This document shows positions 31,348 through 42,387 of a DNA stretch of 64,000 nt, piece after piece. The first letter of the stretch is position 1; each line of letters opens with the position of its first letter. The stretch spans positions 14,756,001-14,820,000 of the forward strand of contig OX291551.1 in NCBI GenBank assembly GCA_946406115.1, read 5' to 3'. Source of the DNA: Apoda limacodes. Taxonomy: Eukaryota; Arthropoda; Insecta; Lepidoptera; Limacodidae. The notes beneath the pieces are model-generated. The model did no database searches and was not told where the DNA came from. It saw only the letters and a list, made by a program, of their open reading frames with translations. The position numbers and the translations under genes are program-made.

Positions 31348-33245
31348 GGTAGACAATCCTAAACAATTAAGTAGGGCCGATAAGTTTAGGTGGGGAAGTA
31401 GAGTAGGATGTTGGTTTTACGTTATAAGTTGGTTTCAACTATCAGTAATTAATATATGCAACTGCTCTATTGTTTATTATCTTACTAGAAGTACCTTTTT
31501 AAGCAGTTACAAGATTTTTTGTATTTTAAAAATAAACATTTCATGGAATTCAGATCTTTATACGTCCTTACTTAATCTTTAGAGTATACATCTGATCTTA
31601 ACATATAAGTATACAATCTATGTATCTATGATCAGTCACGATTCCACAAGATATGCTCAGAGTTCCCATGGGATAGTGAATTTATGAACTTCGTAAATGT
31701 GAGCACGTAATGTATGTTTTAACTGTTCTGTCCAAGTCAGATGTTCTTGTCAAAGTAAATTTAGGTTAACGCCTTGTAATGTTGCCAATTCGTCCAGTTA
31801 TAAATTTTCTAGACTGTACGTGTACTTGTAAATTGGTATTAAAACTTTGGTATTTTAAAACATAAAACGTCATATACTACTAATATTATAATAAATAATC
31901 TTTTTATTCCAATCTCGTATTAGTTTACAGTAAAAGCATTAGTAATATGTTTTTTTCCTGATAATGTCGCTTCTTATTTTGTGTATTTTTCTGATATTCA
32001 TCATACTTCTCTCCATCGCTCTTTGAGTTGACTGTAGTTTTCGCTTAGACTTGTCTGTAAGAACCCTTGTTTGGCAGCCGTACAATAAGCAGAGTAGAAG
32101 GCATTTTTTGAATACAGTTGTTTTGATGAATATTGAATACGATACGATTTCTTTTAACGATCAGAACTTATTCCTGGTTATTTTACATCTCCTCTCAATT
32201 TCTTCTTCGCTTGATGATGATTTACCAATATTATATCGTACCAAAATTACTTATGATGCCTGATGGATTTGCTGTTGTATGGTTAATAATGGTCATAACA
32301 GTATAACGGGTGATCAGGTGATCAGAAAACCTCTCAGGAAACCGCCTTAAGATCAACGGTTGACCACAAGAAAACTATCTGTCCTTTTGCATCGAGTTTT
32401 AAACAAAGTAACAATTTTGAACGCTTTTATAAGTGGAAAATAATGGTCGACTTTTGGATGGTAAAATGTTAATGGAATTCCAATTCAATGCTCCATATTT
32501 TTTTGCCCAGTGCAATCGCAATCTGTGGTAAAGTTTTCTGAAGTAGGATTCACATTCTTTTATTTGCAAAAAAACACTTGTTTAAGAAACTAAGTTAGTA
32601 ACGCAAATACAAATTCATTATAGATATAGTATTTATTTGTTTCTTTGTAAACAATCAAAATAGAAATCGAAATAGAAATATAATCTTAATACTTATTTAT
32701 TAAGTTACTTTAAAAATATAAGTTTTAAATTTTATGATAAAATTAATCATATATTTCATTATACCTACACTTATTAATTATAATTTTTACGATATAAAAT
32801 ATACTACACCGAAAAATTATGGAGTTATTTTCCACAACAGAAAATATATTAGTATTTTTATATTTTAGACATAACAATATTTTTACTTATTTATCTACCA
32901 TGTGTATAAGAGATAACCCATACATATTCAAATCGATGTATGGAGGTAAATGTATTTATTTTAACGGAAATGAAACGTTAAAAATATGATCACAACTCGC
33001 GTCTGACGGCTTATTTTTTGCCATTATCAAAACGAAATAACGACAGTGTTAATTACATCAGTCTAAGTGATGGATAAATGTACGGTTTTATTAATAGTTC
33101 GTAACGGCACCTTAACAGATTACCGTATAGAAATATTCTTGCCTATAAAAGCAAAGTAGTAAAGTTAAGTGCTTTGCAGAGGATCGAGAGACTTGTTAAT
33201 TGGCTTACTCTTGGTTTTAGATTCTTTAAAGCATTACAAGATTTC
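31348..33245. other. AT-rich unique DNA, nothing recognised
   Basis: About 1.9 kb with no convincing open frame, RNA or repeat. The frames at 31343-31582 and 32051-32263 lack motifs. Confidence 0.4.
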
Positions 33246-33471
33246 TTAAGGCTGGGTTACACCATCTGAATTTAACGTTAACCATTCATTAAAAATGGGA
33301 GATTGTATGGAAATTTCTATCGTCAGCTCTTTTTCTTGTTAACCAGTTAGCGGTTTGCTGAACTTTGACGGGCCGGTTAAGTTTAGAAATTGCTGACTAT
33401 GCAATTTTTCAAACAATCTCCCAATTTTGACGGCTGGTTAACTGGTGTTAGTTGGTGCAACCCAGCCTTAA
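33246..33471. mobile_element. Hairpin MITE (GGCTGGGTTGCACC family), copy 1
   Basis: The termini read TTAAGGCTGGGTTACACC and GGTGCAACCCAGCCTTAA, inverted repeats including a terminal TTAA. A second internal inverted pair, GGGAGATTGT...GTCAGC against GCTGAC...ACAATCTCCC, makes nearly the whole 226 bases self-complementary. TTAA at both ends suggests piggyBac-like or TTA/TAA target duplication. A second copy is at 49660-49882. Confidence 0.75.
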
Positions 33472-34095
33472 TGTTTTATCAATCGATATATGGAATGAAA
33501 AATGACAAGGCCTGTTTTATGATAAAAATATATTGCCGATTGGTATTTCTAACTATTTAGGTATAATAAATTACAATACCAGTGGCTGGCAGGTGTATTA
33601 ATGTCAAAATATTACTACTGGCTGATTTATTGCACTAAGCAGATTTAACTTTCGATTTACATCGATGGTGTGACGAAGAAGGATTAAAAAGTAAAGGTTT
33701 ATTCATATTTAAAGGAAAAAATGGATTTTTGGTATTTATTTCAATGAAAGTTACATTTCTGGGTTAAGGAGGCTGGCTGTGGTGAGCTATGTTAAATTTG
33801 GAGTTTTTTGAAGGATGCGATACGGAATGTGGATTAGGCAAAGAGCTAAGATAACAAATACAAGAAGAATTGTAGCTCCGTAGTAGTGGCGTACTATTTC
33901 TTCTTCTGTAATAGTATTCAACCACTACATTCTTGAAAAACCTCATATTGTAGACAGAAAGATAATTCCACAACTTAAGCGACCGCGTTACAGAATTTTG
34001 CTAGTGAAACTCCAATATCGCAACCAATAATTTTAAGAAAGTAGAATAAGTCAAACTTAAACAAAAGTTCTAAGTACATACTTAACTATGCAACG
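33472..34095. other. AT-rich DNA with a weak LINE-like remnant
   Basis: The minus-strand frame 33764-33990 includes a T-R-S-L-K-L-W-N-Y-L segment, resembling the end of non-LTR reverse-transcriptase ORFs, but nothing beyond it supports the match. The rest is unassigned. Confidence 0.2.
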
Positions 34096-34335
34096 CTAAA
34101 TAATAATGGTGTGAGTAACACGAATTCTCTCGCGGGTTTCTGCTATATAGTTTAGCGAATAAGGCAAATCGAATTGCACACCACACCCGTGTACGCCTGC
34201 ACCTGACGTAACAGCCACAGCGGTCACGCAGTGCTCAGAACATGTGCCCATGTACTGTACATTATCAGGAACGTGAGAGAATATTTCATAACCACCGTAC
34301 TTCTGCTTGAGAATAAATCTATGACTGTGACTCAT
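34096..34335 (-). CDS. Coding-like open frame, function unknown
   Basis: A minus-strand ATG-to-TAG frame of 79 codons in a block much richer in GC than its surroundings, with balanced third-position use. The peptide has a K-Y-G-G-Y-E segment, a C-x3-C pair (CSEHC), a Ala/Val/Gly-rich stretch around AVAVTSGAGVHGCG, and a basic end R-E-R-I-R. There is no membrane segment. I do not recognise a family. Upstream on the minus strand, TTTGTATTTTTGGGTATAG could serve as a splice acceptor about 10 bases before the ATG. It may be a terminal exon, a retrocopy fragment or a chance frame. Confidence 0.2.
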   Translation of the reverse strand: MSHSHRFILKQKYGGYEIFSHVPDNVQYMGTCSEHCVTAVAVTSGAGVHGCGVQFDLPYSLNYIAETRERIRVTHTIII

Positions 34336-34977
34336 TCTATGACTATACCCAAAAATACAAACCGATTTTCGTTACACAATGTCACAATGGAAATCCTTTT
34401 TTACTCTTTAATAACAAATTTTAATTTTAGTGTATACGTCTTCAAGTTTTTTTTTGTTTTTTTTTTAGCAAAGTGCTTTGGAACATAGTGCATTAATAAC
34501 ATAAGCTGACTTTAAGTTTTGCATAAAATAAAAAAAATTACTTACAGTAAAAGACAAATAGGTAATAAAACCACTCTTATAATGCGTATTTCATGAATCA
34601 ATTTTTCCCATCATAATGCTTCAAAAGGCAATATTTTTGAAACACTATTATGTTTCTCATTTCGAAATGTGTTTGAAATTACTTGACTGTGATTAAATTC
34701 AAAATAATATTTTATTACAAATATATAATTGCTTACACCTACCTACATACTTAATCATTATGTGCATAAAACTAAACAAATTAAAGATTATATAATAAGT
34801 CATTCAAGAATAAATGCTCACATGATATGCTCTTTTGCAAAAATGGAAACTATAGTTTTCTTTATACGCCTACTTTAATTTAATGTTTATGTGCGCTTTA
34901 TCTACGTAGAAATGATTTTCGAACTGATCAGAATCTAAAGCGATGAGATACAAATACATATATACTCTTGAGGTTTA
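34336..34977. other. AT-rich DNA, nothing recognised
   Basis: No gene or repeat recognised. Poly-T tracts near 34446-34466. Confidence 0.4.
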
Positions 34978-35050
34978 TTTTTATACCACTAAGGTGACAA
35001 ACAAGCTTACAGTCCGCCTGATGGTAATCGGTCACCGCAGCCTAGGTTTG
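34978..35050 (+). repeat. Dispersed repeat H, copy 2
   Basis: 'TATACCACTAAGGTGACAAA', CAAGCTTACAGTCCGCC, TGATGGTAATCGGTCACCG, matching 21212-21275. Less diverged than copy 1 from what I take to be the consensus. Confidence 0.6.
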
Positions 35051-36062
35051 CTAAGGGAAGTGAAATAAGGGAGGTTCAGATAACAAGATTTTAAATTTTA
35101 TCTCGAGATTTTATTGTTTAACATAGGTTCTAGTGTGATTTAAAGAGATTTTAATCACGGTTTCGTTTTGTAAATTTAGCAGGATTTTATTTTTTATTTT
35201 GTTAACTTTTAGGCTTTCATGTGGCTTTTGTCATATGCGAAGAAACTGAAATTACCAAACTGCGTAGGCCAGTGCGTCAGAGGATATACACTTACATTAT
35301 ACATTTTTGTGAAGGCGTAAAAAAGCTTTGGACCCTGCAAATCGTTTGATGCATTTGATTTTTAGATTGAAAAAATTAACATTTCCAGCTGATCGAGTAA
35401 ACAATACATGTCCAAGGTAAAATAGTAACGGAGAAAAATAAAATATTATCTAATTTGTTTTCTTCTGTAGTCATAAGATTTTCAAAAGTTTTTGTGTCAA
35501 TAGAAAGAAAATAATAATCAATAACTCCCTAGATAATGACTTCAGACACCTAACGTCCGCCATTTTGCTAACACACGAAAACGCAAAACAAAATGTCCGC
35601 CGCCCATTTCGGTTACAGGAAACGCGTATCTGTCAACGCGGCCGCATCGCAAGTGGCCATTGTATGATAATCACTGCGGTAACGACAAAGTTTGAGGATA
35701 GGGCCTGTAAGACAGCGAGAAGATTCATCAATCTGAACACTGTCTTTAAATAATTACTACTGAAACTACAATACTCCAAATTATTTGTTTTATCTTTTGT
35801 TTCATGGTTATTTTGGATATAAACAAAGTTTGTTTTAAAGATGATAATTGTACATTGCCAATGACATTAATAAATAGGAAGCATAGTGAAAGATTATAAG
35901 TAAAATAAATAGGGTAAATTTTATTAACAGTATTATTTTGTCACTTAATAAGCAAATATAAGTATGCTAATCATATTCGATTTTTATGTATATGTGGATT
36001 GATATCATAAAGAGTATCTCAAAATATATTTGAATTTTAAATTTTGAATAATTTTGGTTGTG
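35051..36062. other. Unique DNA with a short GC-rich block
   Basis: Bases 35553-35660 are CpG-rich and contain CCGCCATTTTG and TGTCCGCCGCCCATTTC, both YY1-like (GCCATNTTG) or close to it. The frame at 35565-35753 has no ATG start and no motif. The rest is AT-rich. Confidence 0.3.
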
Positions 36063-36890
36063 TCAATAATGGAACGCGAATATTTTGTAGTTGTTATTAG
36101 AAGAGCTTATGTTATGCAGCGTTTTTCAATCAAGCAATGCTTATAAATTATGAAAATCAACTACTGAAATCGTGAGAACTTTACAGAAACGGTCCGAAGA
36201 TGTCGCACATTTTTCGGTCAACATCATGCACCATCTCGAGCTCCTGTGGAGAATATAATTAATATATTTGAAACTGTTGGTTGTGTTCGGGATGCTGGCT
36301 GGTAAGACGCTGGAACGGAACGGAACTGTTGGCTGTGTCCAGGATATCAAAGCAGGTGGCCGTCCTCGTACGGGTAGATCGCTTGAAAACATTGCAGCAG
36401 TGTACGCGAACTCTCAAAAAACTTCTTTTTTTTGAAATTGCGAACGGAATTGCAAATGTCAACGGTCTTCGTTATTGCGAGATGTCGACTGACTTTTTGT
36501 GGCCTGCGTTGAAAACACTTGGTATCTAGAGGACAGCAACATGCAATACTAGGACGGAAACAATGCAAATTATTGCAGACAAAATTTTCAGGACGACTTT
36601 TCTCGCGGCGTAAACTGGCCACCAAGATCGTGTGATCTGTCACCTCTGGACTTTTTTGTTAAGGGTTTTCTGAAGAGAAAAGTGTATGCAAGTAATCCAC
36701 AGACAATTCCTGAGCTCAAAACCAAAATTCGTCGAGGTATTGACGAAATTCAACCACAATTATGTCGAAATGTCAGCGAAAATTTAAGGAGTGAACGTTT
36801 GCCAGCAAAGCCGAGGAGGGTATTTGTCGGATGTTGTGTTCCACAAGTAACCTCTGTGTCCATATTTCAAGTTGGAAATTAAATACTTTC
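36063..36890 (+). pseudogene. Degenerate mariner-type (IS630-Tc1-mariner) transposase
   Basis: Two ends of the protein are readable. N-terminal HTH-like region (36110-36290): F-S-I-K-Q, then E-T-V-R-R-C-R-T-F-F-G-Q-H-H-A-P-S-R, close to the DUF4817 type helix-turn-helix. C-terminal part (36430-36850): V-N-G-L-R-Y then N-W-P-P-R-S-C-D-L-S-P-L-D-F-F, the segment carrying the last catalytic acidic residue (the D of P-L-D), then K-V-Y-A and P-Q-L-C-R-N-V. About 130 codons between the linker and the V-N-G-L-R-Y segment are missing, which removes the first catalytic Asp. Several stops and frameshifts occur, and a ~50-base segment around ACTGTTGG is duplicated at 36272 and 36323. It cannot encode an active enzyme. 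Confidence 0.7.
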
Positions 36891-37054
36891 AAATCTCAAC
36901 TACAATATGTGTTTTGTAAAAAAAATATTTCAAGTAGGTATTGAGTCATCCATTACAAAGGAAAATTTAGTGTACATTTGCCACTGCTCAATCCTGACTT
37001 ACTTCTTATAGTTCGTCAGCAACTGGCAACTGGGTATATTATTCTTTCCCTAAT

Positions 37055-37265
37055 CCTTTATTTTACCGCTTCTAAATGCAAAATTCCTTAAAGCCACTAA
37101 TTTTAAACTAAACTAACACTAATGACATATGGGACATATATAAAGCCATACCTTAGACCAGAATAAAAAGCAGTTTAGCGGCGATGGACTCACCCCTGGT
37201 CACACAGGACCAAAGTGGTTGGTGAAACGAGGCTGTCACCCACATTATAGTGTGGGTGTGTGTTC
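37055..37265 (-). repeat. Dispersed repeat G, copy 3
   Basis: The reverse complement contains ACACCCACACTATAATGTGGG, 'TATATATGTCCCATATGTCA' and ends AGAAGCGGTAAAATAAAGG, matching 57345-57500 and 18000-18120. Confidence 0.5.
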
Positions 37266-37319
37266 AGCCACTGGTTATCCATATATCCTAAGAAAAAAAA
37301 AACCATTCATTTCATGTTA

Positions 37320-37400
37320 TATTTATCCTGTGCGGGTACTCAACCCACTCAACTCAGTTAAGCAGGCAGAAACACTTAAAACTAAGCCACTATAAGGCAG
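37320..37400 (-). mobile_element. tRNA-like SINE head remnant
   Basis: On the minus strand it contains an A-box-like TAGTGGCTTAG and a B-box-like GGGTTGAGTACCC. It is highly degraded with no body that can be followed. Confidence 0.25.
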
Positions 37401-38038
37401 CCCGCTTTTGCTGAACCGCTTGTTTAGTGGCCGTATCCTAATTCTCGTCTCGATTCACATTATTCCCTTATTTGATAGGAAATATGGATATTATTATTAT
37501 TAGAGTTAGGTTCGTGACGAGTGCCGTGATTATCGGATACTTTGTTATAACGAGGTGTGCGTGGATGTAAGTGCAGTTACAGAATTATTGCCTTGTAATT
37601 TGTTATTACGTAGTAGAATATCAAATCGATCTTAGAATTTCAAAACAACATGCAGGGTTGCTGTTCAGTCTTGCTAAACACTACAAACGTTAATTATATA
37701 TAATAAATGTTATATCTCCACATATTTTAGTAGCTGTACTTACCTATTTATCTTTATGCTACATAATGATTACAGCAAAAGTAAAGGTTTTTAAGTTTTA
37801 AATTAAAATTTAAAGAAGCCTATCTGCATCTTTTGTATGTTCGTTTTGTTCATCCAATCAGTATGAATTCCTAAGAAGAATGTTGTCTATACTAATTATA
37901 TTATACTAGAGAATTTGGTATCTGCAAAACTGGACTGATTTCAAAAGTTCATTCACTATTGTATTGGTCTATCAATCCAGATAATGTTTTGTTTCCAAAA
38001 GTTTATGATTTTTAATATATGAGGAAGAAGAAAGGAAA
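37401..38038. other. AT-rich DNA, nothing recognised
   Basis: No gene or repeat recognised. Confidence 0.35.
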
Positions 38039-38350
38039 TCGTGGCCCAGTGACATTCGTCAATCGAAAACTATATACCTACGAAGTTCAGCAACGTCGGG
38101 ATCGGTCACTTCTTGGGTAGGTGACCGCCTAGTGGCACATTTTTGAGCACCTTTGTGATTCGGAGGTCACGTAAAACCGTCGTTCCTGGCTGTTTGTCAA
38201 ATGACAGCAGTCGTTATTGTATTTAGAGGCGTTATTGGTGGCTTTAAAACTCTGACAGTCGAGTGGCCACTACTTACAACGTCTGCGAACCCGCTTGGTA
38301 GGCCAGCATGGTAGACTATGACCTAAGCCTCCCTCTTCAGCGAGGCAACG
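38039..38350 (+). mobile_element. 5S rRNA-derived SINE, copy B
   Basis: The head 38041-38140 includes CGAAGTTCAGCAACGTCGGG (A-box region) and GGGTAGGTGACCGCCTAGTGG (C-box region), as in 5S rRNA. The body that follows has ACGTAAAACCGTCGTTCCTG, AAAACTCTGACAGTCGAGTG, 'CTATGACCTAAGCCTCCC' and a final GAGGCAACG. The order is identical to copy A at 5543. The body between head and tail is longer and less eroded than in copy A. Confidence 0.75.
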
Positions 38351-38834
38351 AAGTAGTATGAGATAAAGAAAAAATTTTTTTTATTCAATAATGTTCTTCT
38401 TACAATAGTAGGAAGTATTTTATTTTTAAATTACTTAATGCCGCAAAAATGAAGATAAAAAAAAAAATAGAATAAAAAAGAAAAATTAAATATCGGCCTC
38501 GTTTCCTACATTAAAAAGTACCTACAATTGTATTCGATATTAACAATATTTAGGTCTTATACCTACAAATCTAACACTTAAAATTATATTTGGGATAGGT
38601 GTGGTAAATTAGGGAGTGTCTGACAGCTATTATAATTCGAAACAGTTGATTTACAATATATTGTGGGTTTGTTCGCTCATATTTTAAAAATTGGACGAAT
38701 ATCACAGTCAAATAGTTTAAAGGTCAGATTAGAATACAGTTCGCAATTGTTTCGGTCACTTATTCTCGTGGGAAATCAGTAATCTTTAAGAAAATTGGTA
38801 TAATGAATGAGTAATGATAGAAAATTGACTGTTC
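38351..38834. other. AT-rich DNA, nothing recognised
   Basis: No gene or repeat recognised. Confidence 0.35.
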
Positions 38835-39075
38835 AGTTTGAAGTACCCTGCCTGCCGGAACTAGAGCACGGGTTCGATCCCCGCTCAGGACGAACATCTA
38901 TTTGGTGAACTTAATATTTTGTATTGGTCTTAAGTCTGTGTGTTTTATATGTATAAGATCTATTTATTTTCAAAAAAGAATAAAAAGCATATGTACCTAT
39001 CCGTTATCTCTTACTCATATAGTACAAGCCTTGGTAAGTTTTACACCAATCGGCTCCGTGTGAGAGTGTGTTAGA
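38835..39075 (+). mobile_element. tRNA-related SINE, nearly complete
   Basis: A head with the B box GGGTTCGATCCC (38870-38881) is followed by 'GGACGAACATC', 'AGTCTGTGTGTTTTATATG' and a 3' part ATAGTACAAGCCTTGGTAAG. It ends about where the LINE's 3' end begins, so one probably landed beside the other. Confidence 0.5.
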
Positions 39076-39079
39076 TCCA

Positions 39080-41075
39080 GATATAACTAAATAATGTAAT
39101 AGTAAGGAGCTCATTCCACAATTTAAGCTTTCGCGGGAGGAAGTTTCTCTGAAACCGCACTGTACGCGATCATTTCGGTTCTAAAGTGTGAGAATGAATT
39201 CCCTGCCGATGGCGAGCGGTGCGATGGTAGAAAGTAGCCGTGGGCATCATTTCGAACAATTCCTCAGAACACAACCCATTGTAAAAGCGGTAGAACACAC
39301 ACAGGGAGGCAAAGTCTCTCCTCAGACTTAAGGGCTCGATACCGCAAGTGAGTTTGGAATCGTCGACAATTCTCACAGCCCGTCGTTGAACCGAGTCAAA
39401 AGGGCCAAGCTGGTATCCGGGTGCACCCGCCCAGAGATGGCAGCAGTACTCCATATGGGGCCGAACTTGCGACTTGTAAAGTAGCAACCTTTGCCCCGAC
39501 GTGAAGTACTGCTTCGCTCTGTTGAGTACACCAAGTTTTTTGGACGCCAGCTTAATCTTTTCTTGTAAATGATCTCGGAACTGAACATCGCTGGAGATGT
39601 CAACACCAAGGATCCCAATGCTCTTGGAGATGGAGAGGGGAGTATTCTGGAATTGTGGGACTACAGTGAATGGGGTTTTATTAGCGGTGAACGCGCACAC
39701 TTGTGTCTTTGTAGAGTTGAATCGGACCAGGTTTACCCGTCCCCAGTCAGAGACCTTGGACAGTGTGGTCTCGATTTAAGACCCAAGTTCTCCGCGGTTT
39801 TCCTCCACAACAGAACGAGGGATGTTTGCACGATCCGTGTAAAAAGCGTCTCTAGTACTGTCATCCGCATAGCAATGTATGTTGTTGATGTCCAACATGT
39901 CATTGATATGCAGTAGAAACAGTGAAGGAGACAGCACAGAGCCTTGCGGGACACCAGCATTAATGTCCATGCTATCAGAGCAACTACCGTCAACTACGGT
40001 TCGTATGCGTCTGCCAGACAAAAAGCTAGCCACCCATTTGCACAAACCCTCGGGCACTCCGTGAGATGGCAACTCCGGTGCCAAACCCGATCGAACGCCT
40101 TCGCTATGTCCAGGCTACATGCCAATGCCTCCCCCTGACTCTCAATGGCTAGTGCCCATCGGTGTGTGAGATACACTAGAAGGTCACCAGTCGAGCGACC
40201 GTGGACAAGCCATATTGACGGTCACTGACCAGATCGTGTACTTCTAGGTATCTTAAAAGCTGTGTGTTGATCACACGCTCCATCACCTTTGAGAGGAGAG
40301 AGGTAATAGCGATAGGCCTGTAATTCGATGGATCAGATCTATCGTCCTTTTTGGGCACCGGGTGCACATTTGCAGTCTTCCATGAAGACGGAAATTGCCT
40401 AGTGTGGTAGGAAAGCGGAAGAGGCGCGTGAGTACAGGACATTACTCAGGAGCACACTGCTTAAGCACCACTGCTGGTATACCGTCTGGCTCATTCGATT
40501 TATGAACGTCTATAGAAAGCAACGCCCGCCGGACCTCCCACTGCGATATAGAGATTTCCAGCATGGTCTTACCGCACCACGGTATAGTAGGTGGTACAGC
40601 GCCTTCATCGTTCATGTTCGAGTTCGAGGCAAAGAGACTGCCCAGTAGATCGGCTTTCTCTTTAGCACTATGGGCCAAGTCACCATCGGTCTTTCGCAAT
40701 GGTGGTAACGACGACTGGCAAAAGTTCCCTTCGGCAGCTTTGGCAAGCGACTAGAAAGCACGACTCCCAGAGGGATAGCTCGCAAGTCGCCCACCTATTT
40801 TGCCGATAAATTGGAATTTTCCTCTGGCAGTTGCTTTCTTACTGAACCTCGAGGCAGCATTTAATTTGCGTTTTAACTCAGAAATATTCGGATCCTTATT
40901 ATTACGAGCCGTGGTCCAAGCCTCATATGCAGTTTGCTTAAGAATTTAAGCTTTTCTACAAGACCTATTAAACCACGGTGGTTTTTTGACGCCGGCAGCT
41001 ACTTGCGGGTTAGGAATATAGCATTCCATACCAGCAAGGATTGTCTCAGACGTCAGGATCTTCTAAGTTAAAACA
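39080..41075 (-). mobile_element. 5'-truncated non-LTR retrotransposon (LINE)
   Basis: About 2 kb on the minus strand holding the remains of a reverse-transcriptase ORF and its C-terminus. The endonuclease domain expected upstream is absent, so the copy is 5'-truncated, as usual after incomplete target-primed reverse transcription. Motif style suggests the jockey/CR1 group, but the clade was not tested. It is the largest single element here and is much richer in GC than the flanks. Frameshifts and stops show that it is inactive. Confidence 0.85.
39170..41045 (-). pseudogene. LINE reverse transcriptase ORF, frameshifted
   Basis: Reading the minus strand from 41045: a linker segment (G-M-E-C-Y-I-P-N-P...K-K-P-P-W-F-N), the finger region P-V-P-K-K-D-D-R-S-D-P-S-N-Y-R-P-I (40380-40300), motif A with the catalytic Asp in S-L-D-I-A-K-A-F-D-R-V-W (about 40110), motif B N-A-G-V-P-Q-G-S-V-L-S-P (about 39945), motif C H-C-Y-A-D-D-S (about 39870), then the thumb and C-terminal region with R-P-H-M-E-Y-C-C-H-L-W (about 39450) and a final H-Y-R-T-A-R-H-like end. 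Both catalytic Asp motifs survive, but the frame changes at least four times and stops are present. Confidence 0.85.
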
Positions 41076-41516
41076 GATCTGCCTCCACGGGATGGAAAAA
41101 ACGGATGGAAATGAAAAAGGATTCATATTATCTGTATATATACTTTTTAGTAGCACCATATGTCGTATAATATATTCAGTTTCAGACTTGAACAAATAAA
41201 ACAAGTTAAAAGTACTAATGTTGACATCCGGCACAGCTTTGCTTCACCGCCCCGCGCATGCGTGGTCGTCGATTTGATTTGCAGATGAACTTGTGTCTAA
41301 TGCGATGGTGTAAGTCAAAATAGGTGTAGGTAATTTAAAACAGAATGGCTACGTAATTTAAATAGCGTAATGTCGGTTATCTATCTTGGACATAAGTAGA
41401 TAAGATAAGATATTATAAAAATGTTTGACTTATTTATGTAGGAATTAATGATGTGATGATGTGTTTCTATATCTTCTTCCAAAATTTTAACGGTTAAAAA
41501 AATTCGTTGCGTTTCC
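41076..41516. other. Unique DNA, nothing recognised
   Basis: Open frames at 41046-41234 and 41381-41566 are unsupported. Confidence 0.35.
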
Positions 41517-41818
41517 TTATTAGCCTCATACGTTTCCACTGTTGGGGCAAGGACTACCCTGACCATGGGTGATTTGGGCTAAAGACCACACGCGGGTCTC
41601 GTTCGTATTGTGGACTTCACATACTTCTTTTTTTTAGACGTATGCGGGTTTCCACACGACGTTTTTCGTCAACAAAAAGCCAGTGGTGTGAATAATCCAT
41701 GTAATTGAAAAATTACGAAAAAGACTCATTGGTACACGCGGGGCTCGAACCGCCGCCACTCAGGATGCAAAGTGTTTATTCAAAGTAAAATCAAAACCAT
41801 TGGCCTTTACCGACCTCG
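41517..41818 (-). mobile_element. tRNA-related SINE (family N), long copy
   Basis: On the minus strand the head at the right end includes GGTCGGTAAAGGCCAATGG and GAGTGGCGGCGGTTCGAGCC (B box), then GCGTGTACCAATGAGTCTTT, a 'CACTGGCTTTTTG' block, and the 3' end CCCCAACAGTGGAAACGTATGAGGCTAATAA. It is about 50 bases longer than the copy at 2556 in its middle. Confidence 0.7.
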
Positions 41819-42387
41819 TTGCGTTTCTTTTTCCTTAATTATAATATTAAACATAATAGAAACTTGCTAAAATTTTTGTATTCTAGCTGATATATACTTA
41901 TCACAGAAATCGTAATTTTTGTGATTGGAGCCACCCATAAAGAATATTCTACTTTAGCTCAAAATAATAGGTGTTCAGTACTCCATTCCACTGTTCTCTT
42001 GTATCTTGTACCACACACAACACGCTAAGTTAAAACTTGACATGGGACAAAGGCTCGCATTTTGCAGTCCACGCCTCCTCCAACATTAACTAACTGCGTT
42101 TATATGAATTGTAAATAAATTAAAATTTGTTGAATTGTTTATTATTGCAACGTCTGTCGCTTTACAATATTAAAGTTGTCATATTTTTGTTCGTGAATAA
42201 ATAAATAAATGAAGAAAAGTTCTTATTCTAAAACAAAAACAAAAGAAAAACAGGATGGAAACCAAAAAGAAAGGTGGGTACAAATAGGATCATATCGGTA
42301 AAAGTACTGATTACTACCGGTCAGTATTAACCGTAAAGGTGAAAAAAAAATGCAAAAGAAACTTAAGAGAAATACGGATGATAAAAA
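41819..42387. other. AT-rich DNA, nothing recognised
   Basis: No gene or repeat recognised. Confidence 0.35.

Noticed and set aside
33764..33973. Second exon linked to the 34096-34335 frame
   Set aside because: The upstream frame ends in a stop before any usable donor, and this frame looks more like a LINE ORF end.
39569..39916. Plus-strand open frames over the LINE
   Set aside because: They are antisense shadows of the reverse-transcriptase ORF.
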